64,000 bases of DNA from Marinimicrobium koreense (GTDB lineage Bacteria > Pseudomonadota > Gammaproteobacteria > Pseudomonadales > Cellvibrionaceae), in NCBI RefSeq assembly GCF_003762925.1, contig NZ_RJUK01000001.1, positions 1,240,001-1,304,000 of the forward strand. Direction: 5' to 3'. Below the pieces are notes generated by a model. That model was not told where the DNA came from. It saw nothing but the letters and a program-made list of their open reading frames with translations, and ran no database searches. Position 1 is the first letter of the stretch. Each line of letters opens with the position of its first letter. Position numbers and translations under genes: made by a program. Of the stretch, positions 39,709-47,964 are shown piece by piece.

Positions 39709-39722
39709 CCCGCTCTGCTTTA
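39697..39722. terminator. Bidirectional terminator overlapping the XRE stop codon
   Basis: GCAGAGCGG, loop TAAC, CCGCTCTGC, then TTTATT. The loop contains the TAA stop of the XRE gene, and the 3' flank is the stop of the convergent serine hydrolase gene. Confidence 0.7.
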
Positions 39723-40754
39723 TTGGCCTCTTAATATTTTAATGATACGACTGTAGATGACCTCAGAAATGGTCCAGGCATTCCCACCGTTGGTACTCAC
39801 GAACTGCACCACGACGGCGTCGATATCTTCGTGGTACCGAGCGATACTCTGGTAACCAGGCACCAGCCCAGTGTGTTCATAGACGTAAACAGAGGAATAA
39901 ATACTCTGCTCCTGCTCAGTCAGCAAGGATCCGTCATTCAAGGCACGCAGGAAAATACCGACGTCCTCTGCCGTGGCCAGCATTGAACCATGATTGTTTT
40001 CCTTAACGTCATGCTCCCAGCCCACCGCGTACCCACTCATCACTTCATCCAGATCAACCTCCTTCAACGAGCCAAAGGTATGGGTCAGGCCGAGAGGTGT
40101 CAGGATTTCCTCTTTGATAAATCGCTGGTGGCTGTACCCTAGCGTGCGGTCAAGCAACTCGGATATCAACAAGTAGTTGGTATTTGAGTAGGCATAGCTT
40201 TGACCTGGCTCGAAGTCCGCCGGCTGATCCAGCGCATACTTCAGCGCTGCCTCAGGACTCTTCGGTGGGTCCCCCCAGGGAAAATCGGGGTGATCCGTCA
40301 GGTTAGGAATGCCACTTCGGTGTTGCAGCATCATCTTGAGGGTGATGGTGTCCGCGTTCTCTACCCGGCCCACCAGCTCCGGGAAGTGCTCGGCTAGCGT
40401 ATCATCCAGTGACAATCGTTGATCAGCCACCAGCTTAGAGGCTGCGGCGGCTACGTACAGCTTGCCGATACTGGCAATTTTAAATAACGCACGCGGGTCT
40501 GCGGGGATTCTGTTTTCTCGATTTTTCCAACCCGCAGCGTAGAGGGCAGGTTTCTGCCCTACTTTGTCAACATAGACGATGATGCCGTCGAGCCCATGTC
40601 CGGGGGCACCCTCCACTTGTTCTTGCACCGAGTCAGGCAAAGGCTTCAACCATGCCCAGACGATATCCCAGGGCGGCAACACGACAAGACAAACAACCGC
40701 CACGGCGGGCATCACCACCCTGAGCACTCGGACAAGACCGTTATTCTTGGACAT
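39720..40754 (-). CDS. Beta-lactamase-related serine hydrolase
   Basis: Predicted membrane-anchored serine hydrolase of the class C beta-lactamase/esterase fold, 344 residues. An N-terminal hydrophobic segment (VLRVVMPAVAVVCLVVLPPW) acts as signal or anchor. The nucleophile motif is FKIASIGKLYVAAAASK (S-x-x-K), the second motif is YAYSNTNYLLISELL (Y-x-N), and HTGLVPGYQS stands near the KTG-equivalent position. Domain wording is closer to D-aminopeptidase/esterase relatives than to true resistance enzymes, so I do not predict antibiotic resistance. The ATG at 40754 follows GAGGGA. Single gene, convergent with the XRE gene. Confidence 0.9.
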   Translation of the reverse strand: MSKNNGLVRVLRVVMPAVAVVCLVVLPPWDIVWAWLKPLPDSVQEQVEGAPGHGLDGIIVYVDKVGQKPALYAAGWKNRENRIPADPRALFKIASIGKLYVAAAASKLVADQRLSLDDTLAEHFPELVGRVENADTITLKMMLQHRSGIPNLTDHPDFPWGDPPKSPEAALKYALDQPADFEPGQSYAYSNTNYLLISELLDRTLGYSHQRFIKEEILTPLGLTHTFGSLKEVDLDEVMSGYAVGWEHDVKENNHGSMLATAEDVGIFLRALNDGSLLTEQEQSIYSSVYVYEHTGLVPGYQSIARYHEDIDAVVVQFVSTNGGNAWTISEVIYSRIIKILRGQ

Positions 40755-40851
40755 TTTGGGCAATCCCTCTGAAGACCCAGGAAGGATAGCACCAGAGTGC
40801 TTTACCTGAAACTGTGCCAATACATGGTGAACATACTGACCTCAGGCGACA

Positions 40852-42144
40852 TCAAGACGCCGTCCGAAACACCAGCCCCTTCTCCCTATATTCGGCCACA
40901 CTGATGCCGTAGGTGCCATCTTTAAGCGCCCGCTGAATCAGAAAGTCTTCTTTCAAATGACCCCGTTCCACATCCGCCAGGTTGATGACCTGCTCTTTTT
41001 TGAGTGGTCGCTCGCCTCGCTTGATCAGAATGACTTTGGGCAGGTGGCGGTATTTTTGACTGGTTTCCAGCACGATACCCACCAGCTCGTTGCGCAGCTG
41101 TACGATGGTGCCCGGGGGATAGAGGCCGATGCTTTTGATGAATTCCAGGGCGAGCTTCTCATCGAAGTGGGTGCCGCGATCCTTGTAAATGTTTTTCAGC
41201 GCGGCGGTGGTCGGTATCGCCTCCGCGTAACAGCGGTTGGCGGTCATGGCATCGTAGGCGTCTACCAGCGCAATGATGCGGGCGAAGCGGGAAATTTTTT
41301 CCGCCGGCAGTTTGCGCGGATAACCGGTGCCGTCGATGCGTTCGTGGTGGGTGTAGGCCACGTCCACCACCACGCTGAAAATGCCCGGCGTAGACAGCAA
41401 AAGGTTGCGTCCGTGCACGGTATGGGCCCGGATCATATTGAACTCTTTGGGTGTGAGGGCACCGGCCTTGTTCAGGATGTCCAACGGCACGCGCATTTTG
41501 CCCACGTCGTGGAGCAGACCGCACAAGCCCAGCTTTTCCAGATCGGTCTCTTCCATGCCCAGGTGCCGCCCGAAGGCGATGGCCAGAATACAGACGTTCA
41601 GGCAGTGCTCGGCGGTGTATTCGTCTTCATTGCGGATCTTGGTCATCCACAGGAGCGCATCGGGGTTGCGCAGGATGCTGTCGACGCAGGTCCGAACCGT
41701 GGCTTTGGCCTGCTCGGTATTGATGGCACCCCCAAGTCGAATGTCGTCAACCAGGGTTTTGGTGAGCTGGCGGGCCTGGCGAAACACCTTGATCGCCTGG
41801 CCGTGCTCTTCCCGAGCGGAGACTTTGTTGATGTAGGTGGCTTTCGGGCGAATGGCGGCTTTCAGGCCAGTGCGCTGTTCCGGGGGCCGCCAATTCGTCG
41901 GCACGGCGTCGATCCAGACATACTCGGCGTATTCAGCCACGGTGTCGGCATCTTCCGGGCCTTCGATCATAAAGCCCTGCACCAGGAACGGCGTCTCGAG
42001 CCAATCCCGGTCGAGTTTGGAGACGAACATGCCGACTCTGAGCTCGGAGACGTGGATTTTGATGGAGCTGGTGCTCCGGTCCATCGAATCCGGTTGGACG
42101 TCTTGCCAATTCACCGTTACTTCTCCTGGCCGAGATTCCATCAC
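40852..42144 (-). CDS. HD-GYP domain protein with N-terminal DUF3391
   Basis: Predicted cyclic-di-GMP phosphodiesterase. The 430 residues begin with a DUF3391 domain (KIHVSELRVGMFVSKLDRDWLETPFLVQGF). The HD-GYP domain follows (about 170-350): EHCLNVCILAIAFGRHLGM, LCGLLHDVGKMRVP (metal-binding His-Asp), HHERIDGTGYPRKL (the GYP motif) and RIIALVDAYDAMTANRCY. All expected ligands are present, so it is probably active. No membrane segment. It would lower c-di-GMP and thereby affect motility or biofilm; targets are not evident. Followed by a repeat-containing gap and mazG. Confidence 0.94.
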   Translation of the reverse strand: MMESRPGEVTVNWQDVQPDSMDRSTSSIKIHVSELRVGMFVSKLDRDWLETPFLVQGFMIEGPEDADTVAEYAEYVWIDAVPTNWRPPEQRTGLKAAIRPKATYINKVSAREEHGQAIKVFRQARQLTKTLVDDIRLGGAINTEQAKATVRTCVDSILRNPDALLWMTKIRNEDEYTAEHCLNVCILAIAFGRHLGMEETDLEKLGLCGLLHDVGKMRVPLDILNKAGALTPKEFNMIRAHTVHGRNLLLSTPGIFSVVVDVAYTHHERIDGTGYPRKLPAEKISRFARIIALVDAYDAMTANRCYAEAIPTTAALKNIYKDRGTHFDEKLALEFIKSIGLYPPGTIVQLRNELVGIVLETSQKYRHLPKVILIKRGERPLKKEQVINLADVERGHLKEDFLIQRALKDGTYGISVAEYREKGLVFRTAS

Positions 42145-42266
42145 TTTTATTGTAGTTCACGGATTGGAGGTTAACCGATTTCATTGGAGTGGTCACAGAG
42201 TTTTTGTTTATAAGAAGAAGGCGGATTTCAGCGCCAAGGTCATAAGGTGGCGCTGCGAAGGGGTTA

Positions 42267-42377
42267 GTAGGTCGGCTTAGGCCGAAGGCCATAAGCCGAC
42301 ATGGTGGGGAACGGGTTGGGATTGTCGGATTACGCGCTGTGCGCTCCGATGCGTCGGACCGATCCGACCGACCTTAC
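42267..42377. repeat. REP-like repeats at the end of mazG
   Basis: Two divergent copies: 42267-42300 (GTAGGTCGGCTTAGGCCGAAG...) is a near-perfect palindrome, and 42324-42377 reads on the minus strand GTAAGGTCGGTCGGATCGG.... The second contains the mazG stop codon (42374-42376). They share the GTA(G)GG(T/C)CGG edge of the copies at 30.5 and 43.2 kb. Confidence 0.65.
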
Positions 42378-43168
42378 GCCTGGGTTTTGGCTTGGTTCCA
42401 GAGGGTATCGAGGGTTTCGAGGGAGTGATCGTTCAAATTTCCCTCGGCATTCTGTTCGACGTAGCGGAAGCGCTGCTCGAATTTGCGATTGGCCTGACGC
42501 AGGGCCGCTTCGGGGTCGATTTTCAGGTGGCGGGCGACATTGGTGACGGCGAACAGCAGATCGCCCAGTTCTTCGGTCAGGTGTGCCTGGTCGCCAGCCT
42601 CCAGCGCCTCTGTCAACTCGTCGGTCTCCTCCCGGATTTTGCCGAGGGGACCGCGGACGTCCGGCCAGTCGAAGCCGACGTTGGCGGCACGTTTTTGCAG
42701 CTTGGCCGCGCGGCTGAGGGCCGGGAGATTCAGGGGCACATCGTCGAGTACACCCTGCACGCCCTTCTCTTCCCGCTCCTGCTGTTTGATGGCCTCCCAG
42801 CGCTGTTTGACATCCGCCGGCAATGAGGACTGGTCGTCCACACGACTGTCCAGGGTGCCATCGGGGAAGACGTGCGGGTGACGGCGAATCAGTTTGCTCA
42901 CCAGGCCATCGACGATCTGGCCAAAATCAAAGCGGTCCTCTTCCTTGCCCAGTTGGCTGTAGAAAATCACCTGAAACAGCAGGTCTCCGAGCTCTTCGCG
43001 CAGGTGGTCATAGTCGCCCCGCTCGATGGTGTCCACCACTTCGTAGGCCTCTTCCAGGGTGGAGGGGGCGATGGTGCGGTAGGACTGTTTCAGGTCCCAG
43101 GGACAGCCGGTGTTGGGCTCGCGCAGGCGGGACATGAGATAGAGTAAGTCGTCTATAGTGTGAGGCAT
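42374..43168 (-). CDS. mazG: Nucleoside triphosphate pyrophosphohydrolase MazG
   Basis: Hydrolyses NTPs and dNTPs to monophosphates; in E. coli it affects (p)ppGpp levels. The 264 residues start MPHTIDDLLYLMSRLRE. They hold two MazG domains: CPWDLKQSYRTIAPSTLEEAYEVVDTI with EELGDLLFQVIFYSQ, and KIREETDELTEAL with EELGDLLFAVTNVARHL. The EExxE and D metal ligands are intact in both. The frame extends upstream to 43252 through a REP-like repeat, which I exclude. Downstream of relA, an association conserved in E. coli. Stop codon lies in a repeat. Confidence 0.95.
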   Translation of the reverse strand: MPHTIDDLLYLMSRLREPNTGCPWDLKQSYRTIAPSTLEEAYEVVDTIERGDYDHLREELGDLLFQVIFYSQLGKEEDRFDFGQIVDGLVSKLIRRHPHVFPDGTLDSRVDDQSSLPADVKQRWEAIKQQEREEKGVQGVLDDVPLNLPALSRAAKLQKRAANVGFDWPDVRGPLGKIREETDELTEALEAGDQAHLTEELGDLLFAVTNVARHLKIDPEAALRQANRKFEQRFRYVEQNAEGNLNDHSLETLDTLWNQAKTQA

Positions 43169-43198
43169 GATCGTGATGGTCCCGAGTGTTTGGGTTGC

Positions 43199-43231
43199 GG
43201 CGGATGCGGCCGTTGGCCTTATCCGCCCTAC
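43199..43231. repeat. REP-like repeat between relA and mazG
   Basis: On the minus strand it reads GTAGGGCGGATAAGGCCAAC..., nearly identical to the copy at 30583-30615. It fills most of the 84-bp gap between two genes that are probably cotranscribed, so it would be present in the mRNA. Confidence 0.8.
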
Positions 43232-43252
43232 GGGTCGCTTCGGTGCCAACAC

Positions 43253-45490
43253 TCAGTGTTTGCGGCGGGCCGAGGCGATGTTGGGGAGCTGGTTGAGGCG
43301 CGTGAGAATCCGACTGAGTTCGTCGATGCTGCGAATCTCGGCGCTGACCAGCATATCCACGGTGTTTTTACGCTTGTCGGACAGCGTCTGCATGGCGCTG
43401 ATGTTGATACGCTCGCTGTCCAGCAGTGTGGTGATGTCCCGCAACAGACCCTGACGGTCGTAGGCTTCGATGATGATATCCACAGAGTAGCTACTCTGCG
43501 GCGTCTCACCCCAGGACACCTTGATGATCCGCTGGGGCTCATCGGCCTGAAGCTGCAGAATGTTGCTGCAATCCTGTCGGTGAATGGACACGCCTTTACC
43601 CAGGGTTATGTAGCCGGTAATGGCATCCCCGGGAACCGGGTTACAGCAACTGGCAATCTGGGTGAGCAGGTTGCCCACACCTTCGATGTAGACATCCGAA
43701 TCTTTCTTGCGCTTGCCGGATTTGGCCTTGAACGGGATGACCAGCTCTTCCGGGCGCGATGCCTTGAGCAGTCGCTGAGCGGCGCTCAACACCTGGCCGA
43801 CACCGATATCGCTGGCGCCTACGGCGGCGTAGAGGTCGTCCAGACTCTGCATATTCAGTTTGTTGGCCAGGGCTTCGAAATCCAGATCCAGCAGCGCCAA
43901 CCGTTTGAATTCCCGATCCAACAGCGCCTGCCCTTCGGCAATGTTCTGATCCCGGGCCTGCACCTTGAACCAGTGCTGCACCTTGGCCCGGGCCCGGGCG
44001 GTGTTGATATAGCCCAGTGCCGGCGACAGCCAATCCCGGCTGGGCGCCTCCCGCTTGCCGGTGAGAATTTCCACCTGATCGGCGGTATTCAGATGATAGT
44101 TCAGGGGCACAATACGGTTGTTGACCTTGGCACCGCGACAGCGATGGCCCACATCGGTGTGAATGCGGTAGGCAAAGTCCAGCGGCGTGGCGGTTTTGGG
44201 CAGATCCACCACGTGGCCTTCCGGGGTAAACACGTAGATGCGATCCTGATCCACCGCGCGCAGGCCTTCCTTGAGCGGCTGGCCGTCGCCGCCCAACTCG
44301 TCGTGCCACTCGAGCACCTGACGCAGCCAGGCAATTTTCTGCTCGTAGCTTTTTTCACTGGCATCGGTATCGGTACCTTTGTACCGCCAGTGGGCACACA
44401 CCCCCAACTCCGCTTCATCGTGCATGGCGAAGGTGCGGATCTGAATTTCCAATACTTTGTTGTCTGGACCAATGACCGCAGTATGCAGTGAACGGTAGCC
44501 ATTCTCCTTGGGTGAGGCGATGTAGTCATCAAATTCGTGGGGGATGTTGCGCCACTGACTGTGCACGATACCCAGCACCGTGTAGCAGTCGCGCACGGTG
44601 GGTACCAGTATGCGTACGGCCCGAATGTCGTACACCTGGGAGAAGCTGATGCCCTTGCGCTGCATTTTCCGCCAGATGCTGTAGATATGCTTGGCCCGGC
44701 CGGTGACCTCACCGTCAATATGGGCGTCTTTCAGCTCATCGCGCAACACTCTCAGGACATTGTCGATATATTCCTGGCGCGCCAGCCGCCGTTCATCCAG
44801 CAGTGTGGCAATGCGCTTGTAATCCGCCGGCTCCAGGTAGCGAAAGGCCAGGTCTTCCAGTTCCCACTTGATGTGGCCAATGCCCAACCGATGGGCCAGG
44901 GGGGCGTAGACGTCCGCCACTTCCCGGGCGACCTGTCGCCGCCGTTGGGAGCCTGCGTCCTTGACCGCGCGTATGGCGCAGGTGCGTTCGGCCAGTTTGA
45001 TCAGCGCCACGCGCACATCATCGACCATGGCCACCAGCATCTTGCGGATATTTTCCGCCTGCTCTTCGGATTGCCGACCGAACACCCGCTCGTCACCGTC
45101 GCCACGCTGATAGCTGATCGCGGCCATGCGCAATACGCCTTTGATCAGCTTGGCCACCGTCTCGCCAAAGGCTTTCTGGACGGCCTCAAGGGTGAGGCGT
45201 TCTTCGCGCACCGCCCGGTAGAGAATGGCCGACACCAGGGTGTCCTGATCCAGTTGCAGATCCGCCAGCAACTCGGCCATATCCAGCCCGATACTCAGAC
45301 AACTGCTGCCCCAGTCATACTCGACCTGAGTGTTTACCCGGTCAGCTTCGGCACTGAGGGCGCAGGCCCGGCGCAGCTGAACTTGGCTTTCTTCTGAGCG
45401 CTCCGCCGCCCCGGGCAATCGCTCAAGCCAGGCCTCAATGTCAATGGTGCCGTCGTCGGCAACGGGATGGTCTTCTCGAACTTTTACCAT
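43253..45490 (-). CDS. relA: GTP pyrophosphokinase RelA
   Basis: Ribosome-associated synthetase of the alarmone (p)ppGpp in amino-acid starvation. The 745 residues have an N-terminal HD-like domain in which the hydrolase HD motif is replaced (SAILYRAVREERL), so it is RelA and not SpoT. The synthetase domain follows (YDIRAVRILVPTVRDCYTVLGIVHSQW; SPKENGYRSLHTAVIGP), then TGS (DRIYVFTPEGHVVDLPKTATPLDFAY), the zinc-finger region (GNLLTQIASCCNPVPGDAITGY) and a C-terminal ACT/RRM (IEAYDRQGLLRDITTLLDSERI). Length matches E. coli RelA (744). Between rlmD and mazG on the same strand. Confidence 0.98.
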   Translation of the reverse strand: MVKVREDHPVADDGTIDIEAWLERLPGAAERSEESQVQLRRACALSAEADRVNTQVEYDWGSSCLSIGLDMAELLADLQLDQDTLVSAILYRAVREERLTLEAVQKAFGETVAKLIKGVLRMAAISYQRGDGDERVFGRQSEEQAENIRKMLVAMVDDVRVALIKLAERTCAIRAVKDAGSQRRRQVAREVADVYAPLAHRLGIGHIKWELEDLAFRYLEPADYKRIATLLDERRLARQEYIDNVLRVLRDELKDAHIDGEVTGRAKHIYSIWRKMQRKGISFSQVYDIRAVRILVPTVRDCYTVLGIVHSQWRNIPHEFDDYIASPKENGYRSLHTAVIGPDNKVLEIQIRTFAMHDEAELGVCAHWRYKGTDTDASEKSYEQKIAWLRQVLEWHDELGGDGQPLKEGLRAVDQDRIYVFTPEGHVVDLPKTATPLDFAYRIHTDVGHRCRGAKVNNRIVPLNYHLNTADQVEILTGKREAPSRDWLSPALGYINTARARAKVQHWFKVQARDQNIAEGQALLDREFKRLALLDLDFEALANKLNMQSLDDLYAAVGASDIGVGQVLSAAQRLLKASRPEELVIPFKAKSGKRKKDSDVYIEGVGNLLTQIASCCNPVPGDAITGYITLGKGVSIHRQDCSNILQLQADEPQRIIKVSWGETPQSSYSVDIIIEAYDRQGLLRDITTLLDSERINISAMQTLSDKRKNTVDMLVSAEIRSIDELSRILTRLNQLPNIASARRKH

Positions 45491-45549
45491 CGGTCTTGTT
45501 CACCCTCGCCCCCCGACCGTCAAAAAGCCCGGAGATCGTCCTGTCGGTG

Positions 45550-46920
45550 TTAGCGGCGCTCGAACAGCGCCATGGATTCCACATGCTCGGTGTGCGGGAA
45601 CATATCCAGCACGCCGACGGATTGCAAGTCATAACCCGACTTGGCCAATTCGGCGGCATCCCGCGCCAGGGTGGCGGGATTGCAGGACACATAGACCAGA
45701 CGGCCCGGCCGGAGTTTTATCACTGTGTCCAATACCTCGCGCGCGCCATCCCGCGGAGGGTCAATCAGCACCGCATCCGGCTTACCCCAACGGCGGCGCA
45801 TGGCGGGGCTGGGATCGGCCAGGTTGGCCTGAGCGAAGGTCGCCTCCAGATGATTGTGCCGGGCGTTCTCCTCGCCCCGGCTCACCATGCTGGCGGCCCC
45901 CTCCAGCCCCAATACCCGGACGCCGGAGCGGGCCAAGGGTAGCGTAAAGTTGCCGATGCCACAAAACAGGTCCAGCACCTGTTCTCCGGGCCCTGGCGCC
46001 AACCAGTCTACTGCCTGGCGAACCATGCGGCGGTTGACCCCGGCATTCACCTGGGTGAAGTCCTGAGGATGAAACGCCAGGTTGAGATCGAACTCAGGCA
46101 GCTCGTAGCTCAGTCGGGGATCGCAGGGCTCTCCGCCCAGGGTGAGTAGCGTGCTCTGGTCGTTGATCTGGCGCCAGATCCGCTCCGGCGGGACGCTGGG
46201 CAGCGCGCTCACCAGTGCCTCCCGGTCAGCGTCTTTCAGGGTTTTGATTTCCCGAAGTACCAGCGCTGGCCCTTCACTCGCCAGAATCAGCTCGATATGA
46301 CTGATGGCGCCGCGCGCCTGCAACCCGGACAGCCAGTGATTCAAGGGTTCAATCACGGCATTGAGTTCCGGTGCCAACACATCGCAGTGCCCGATACTCA
46401 CCAGCTCCCGCTGGCCCCGACGACGAAACCCGAGCGTGACCTGGCCGCGCTTGTCTGTCCAGACACCCAGACGGGCCCGATGGCGATAGCCCTCACTGGG
46501 AGATTCGATAGCGGGTGCAACCTGGCGCGGTACAACGCCACCCCACCGGGACAACTGGTCCAGCAGGGCCTGCTGCTTGAAGGCGAGCTGCGCATCGGGC
46601 CGCACGTGCTGCAACTGACAGCCGCCACACTCCTGAAAATGCGGACAGGGCGGGGTTTGCCGTTCCGGTGCCGGCGCGAGCACTTCGGCGGCGGAGCCCT
46701 CGGCGTACCGGCTCTGCTCCCCTTCCAGGAGCACGCGGACCGATTCCCCCGGTAGAGCGCCGGCGACAAACAGCGTCTTGCCCTGCCAGCGGACAATGCC
46801 CCGGCCGTCGTGGCTCAGGCGCTCCACGGTCAGGGCATCGGGCAGATGTCTGGCTTGAAACCGGGGTTTGCGCCCCGAGCGGGCTCGCCGGCCGGGACGC
46901 GCGGGTGGCCGGCGGCTCAT
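45550..46920 (-). CDS. rlmD: 23S rRNA (uracil(1939)-C5)-methyltransferase RlmD
   Basis: SAM-dependent methyltransferase for U1939 of 23S rRNA. The 456 residues start with a basic tail, then a TRAM domain (LTVERLSHDGRGIVRWQGKTLFVAG) and the [4Fe-4S] ligands in CPHFQECGGCQLQHV. The methyltransferase motifs are DLFCGIGNFTLPLARSG and IDPPRDGAREVLD, with the catalytic Cys in YVSCNPATLARD. Gene order cysM-rlmD-relA resembles Pseudomonas. It overlaps cysM by 4 bp and is 59 bp before relA. Confidence 0.97.
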   Translation of the reverse strand: MSRRPPARPGRRARSGRKPRFQARHLPDALTVERLSHDGRGIVRWQGKTLFVAGALPGESVRVLLEGEQSRYAEGSAAEVLAPAPERQTPPCPHFQECGGCQLQHVRPDAQLAFKQQALLDQLSRWGGVVPRQVAPAIESPSEGYRHRARLGVWTDKRGQVTLGFRRRGQRELVSIGHCDVLAPELNAVIEPLNHWLSGLQARGAISHIELILASEGPALVLREIKTLKDADREALVSALPSVPPERIWRQINDQSTLLTLGGEPCDPRLSYELPEFDLNLAFHPQDFTQVNAGVNRRMVRQAVDWLAPGPGEQVLDLFCGIGNFTLPLARSGVRVLGLEGAASMVSRGEENARHNHLEATFAQANLADPSPAMRRRWGKPDAVLIDPPRDGAREVLDTVIKLRPGRLVYVSCNPATLARDAAELAKSGYDLQSVGVLDMFPHTEHVESMALFERR

Positions 46921-47816
46921 GCCCGGTATACGCCGGACGACAGGTAGCGATCGCCCCGATCACAGACGATGGCCACAATCACCGCATTGCTGACCTGTCG
47001 GCTCAACTCCAGCGCCGCCGCCACCGAACCGCCGGAAGAGACCCCGGCAAAAATGCCCTCCTGACGGGCCAAGGCCCGCATGGTCTCTTCCGCCAGTTGC
47101 TGGGGCATATTGACGATATGGTCGACCCGGGACGCGTCGTAGATTTTCGGCAGATAGGCTTCCGGCCAACGGCGAATCCCCGGGATTTTGGCGTTTTCAT
47201 CCGGCTGCAGGCCAATGATTTCGATGTTCGGATTCTGTTCCTTGAAATAGCGGGAGCACCCCATGATGGTCCCCGTGGTCCCCATGGAGCTGATGAAGTG
47301 GGTGATCCGCCCGTCGGTCTGACGCCAGATTTCCGGGCCGGTGGTCTCGTAGTGGGCCTGGGGGTTGGAGGCGTTGCCAAACTGATCGAGTACCCGACCA
47401 CGCCCTTCGGCCTGCATCTTCAGCGCCAGATCGCGGGCACCTTCCATGCCCTCCTCCTCGGTCACCTGAATCAGCTCGGCGCCGTAGGCCGTCATGGCGT
47501 CCTTGCGCTCCTGGGTGCTGTTATCGGGCATGATCAGGATCATCCGATACCCTTTGATCGCCGCCACCATTGCCAGGGCAATGCCGGTGTTGCCGCTGGT
47601 GGCCTCGATCAGGGTATCGCCCGGCTGGATCAATCCCTGGGCCTCAGCCTGCTGGATCATCCACAGGGCCGGCCGGTCCTTGACCGAACCCGCCGGGTTA
47701 TTGCCTTCGAGCTTGACCAGGATCTCGTTGCTGGTGTCGCCGGGCAGCCGCTGCAGGCGCACCAGCGGTGTATTGCCAACACAGGACTCAATCGTGGGAA
47801 AAGGGGATACCGCCAT
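46917..47816 (-). CDS. cysM: Cysteine synthase B
   Basis: PLP enzyme making cysteine from O-acetylserine with sulfide or thiosulfate. The 299 residues have the PLP Lys46 (NNPAGSVKDRPAL), the SGNTGIALAM loop, SSMGTTGTIMGCSRYFKE for phosphate binding and the CysM-specific end CDRGDRYLSSGVY. The thiosulfate-using B type is indicated by overall wording (PDNSTQERKDAMTAYGAELI). It overlaps rlmD by 4 bp and is divergent from barA. Confidence 0.97.
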   Translation of the reverse strand: MAVSPFPTIESCVGNTPLVRLQRLPGDTSNEILVKLEGNNPAGSVKDRPALWMIQQAEAQGLIQPGDTLIEATSGNTGIALAMVAAIKGYRMILIMPDNSTQERKDAMTAYGAELIQVTEEEGMEGARDLALKMQAEGRGRVLDQFGNASNPQAHYETTGPEIWRQTDGRITHFISSMGTTGTIMGCSRYFKEQNPNIEIIGLQPDENAKIPGIRRWPEAYLPKIYDASRVDHIVNMPQQLAEETMRALARQEGIFAGVSSGGSVAAALELSRQVSNAVIVAIVCDRGDRYLSSGVYRA

Positions 47817-47964
47817 AATCTGAACGCCATAACCATCGATGGGACGGGGCTGGGAACCGCTTCACAGACCCCGCAAAAGCCCGCTATTCTACCGCTGAAT
47901 ATGCTAAGGTGAAACCAAACCAGCGGACTTGGCCGCACACGGAACGGAAACGATAACAAGCCCC

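Noticed and set aside
39720-40754. Antibiotic-resistance beta-lactamase
   Set aside because: Only the general fold motifs (S-x-x-K, Y-x-N) are present and the protein resembles generic membrane esterases/peptidases, so resistance is not supported.
43169-43252. Longer MazG start
   Set aside because: The extra 28 codons translate a REP-like repeat; family alignment begins at MPHTIDDLLYLM.
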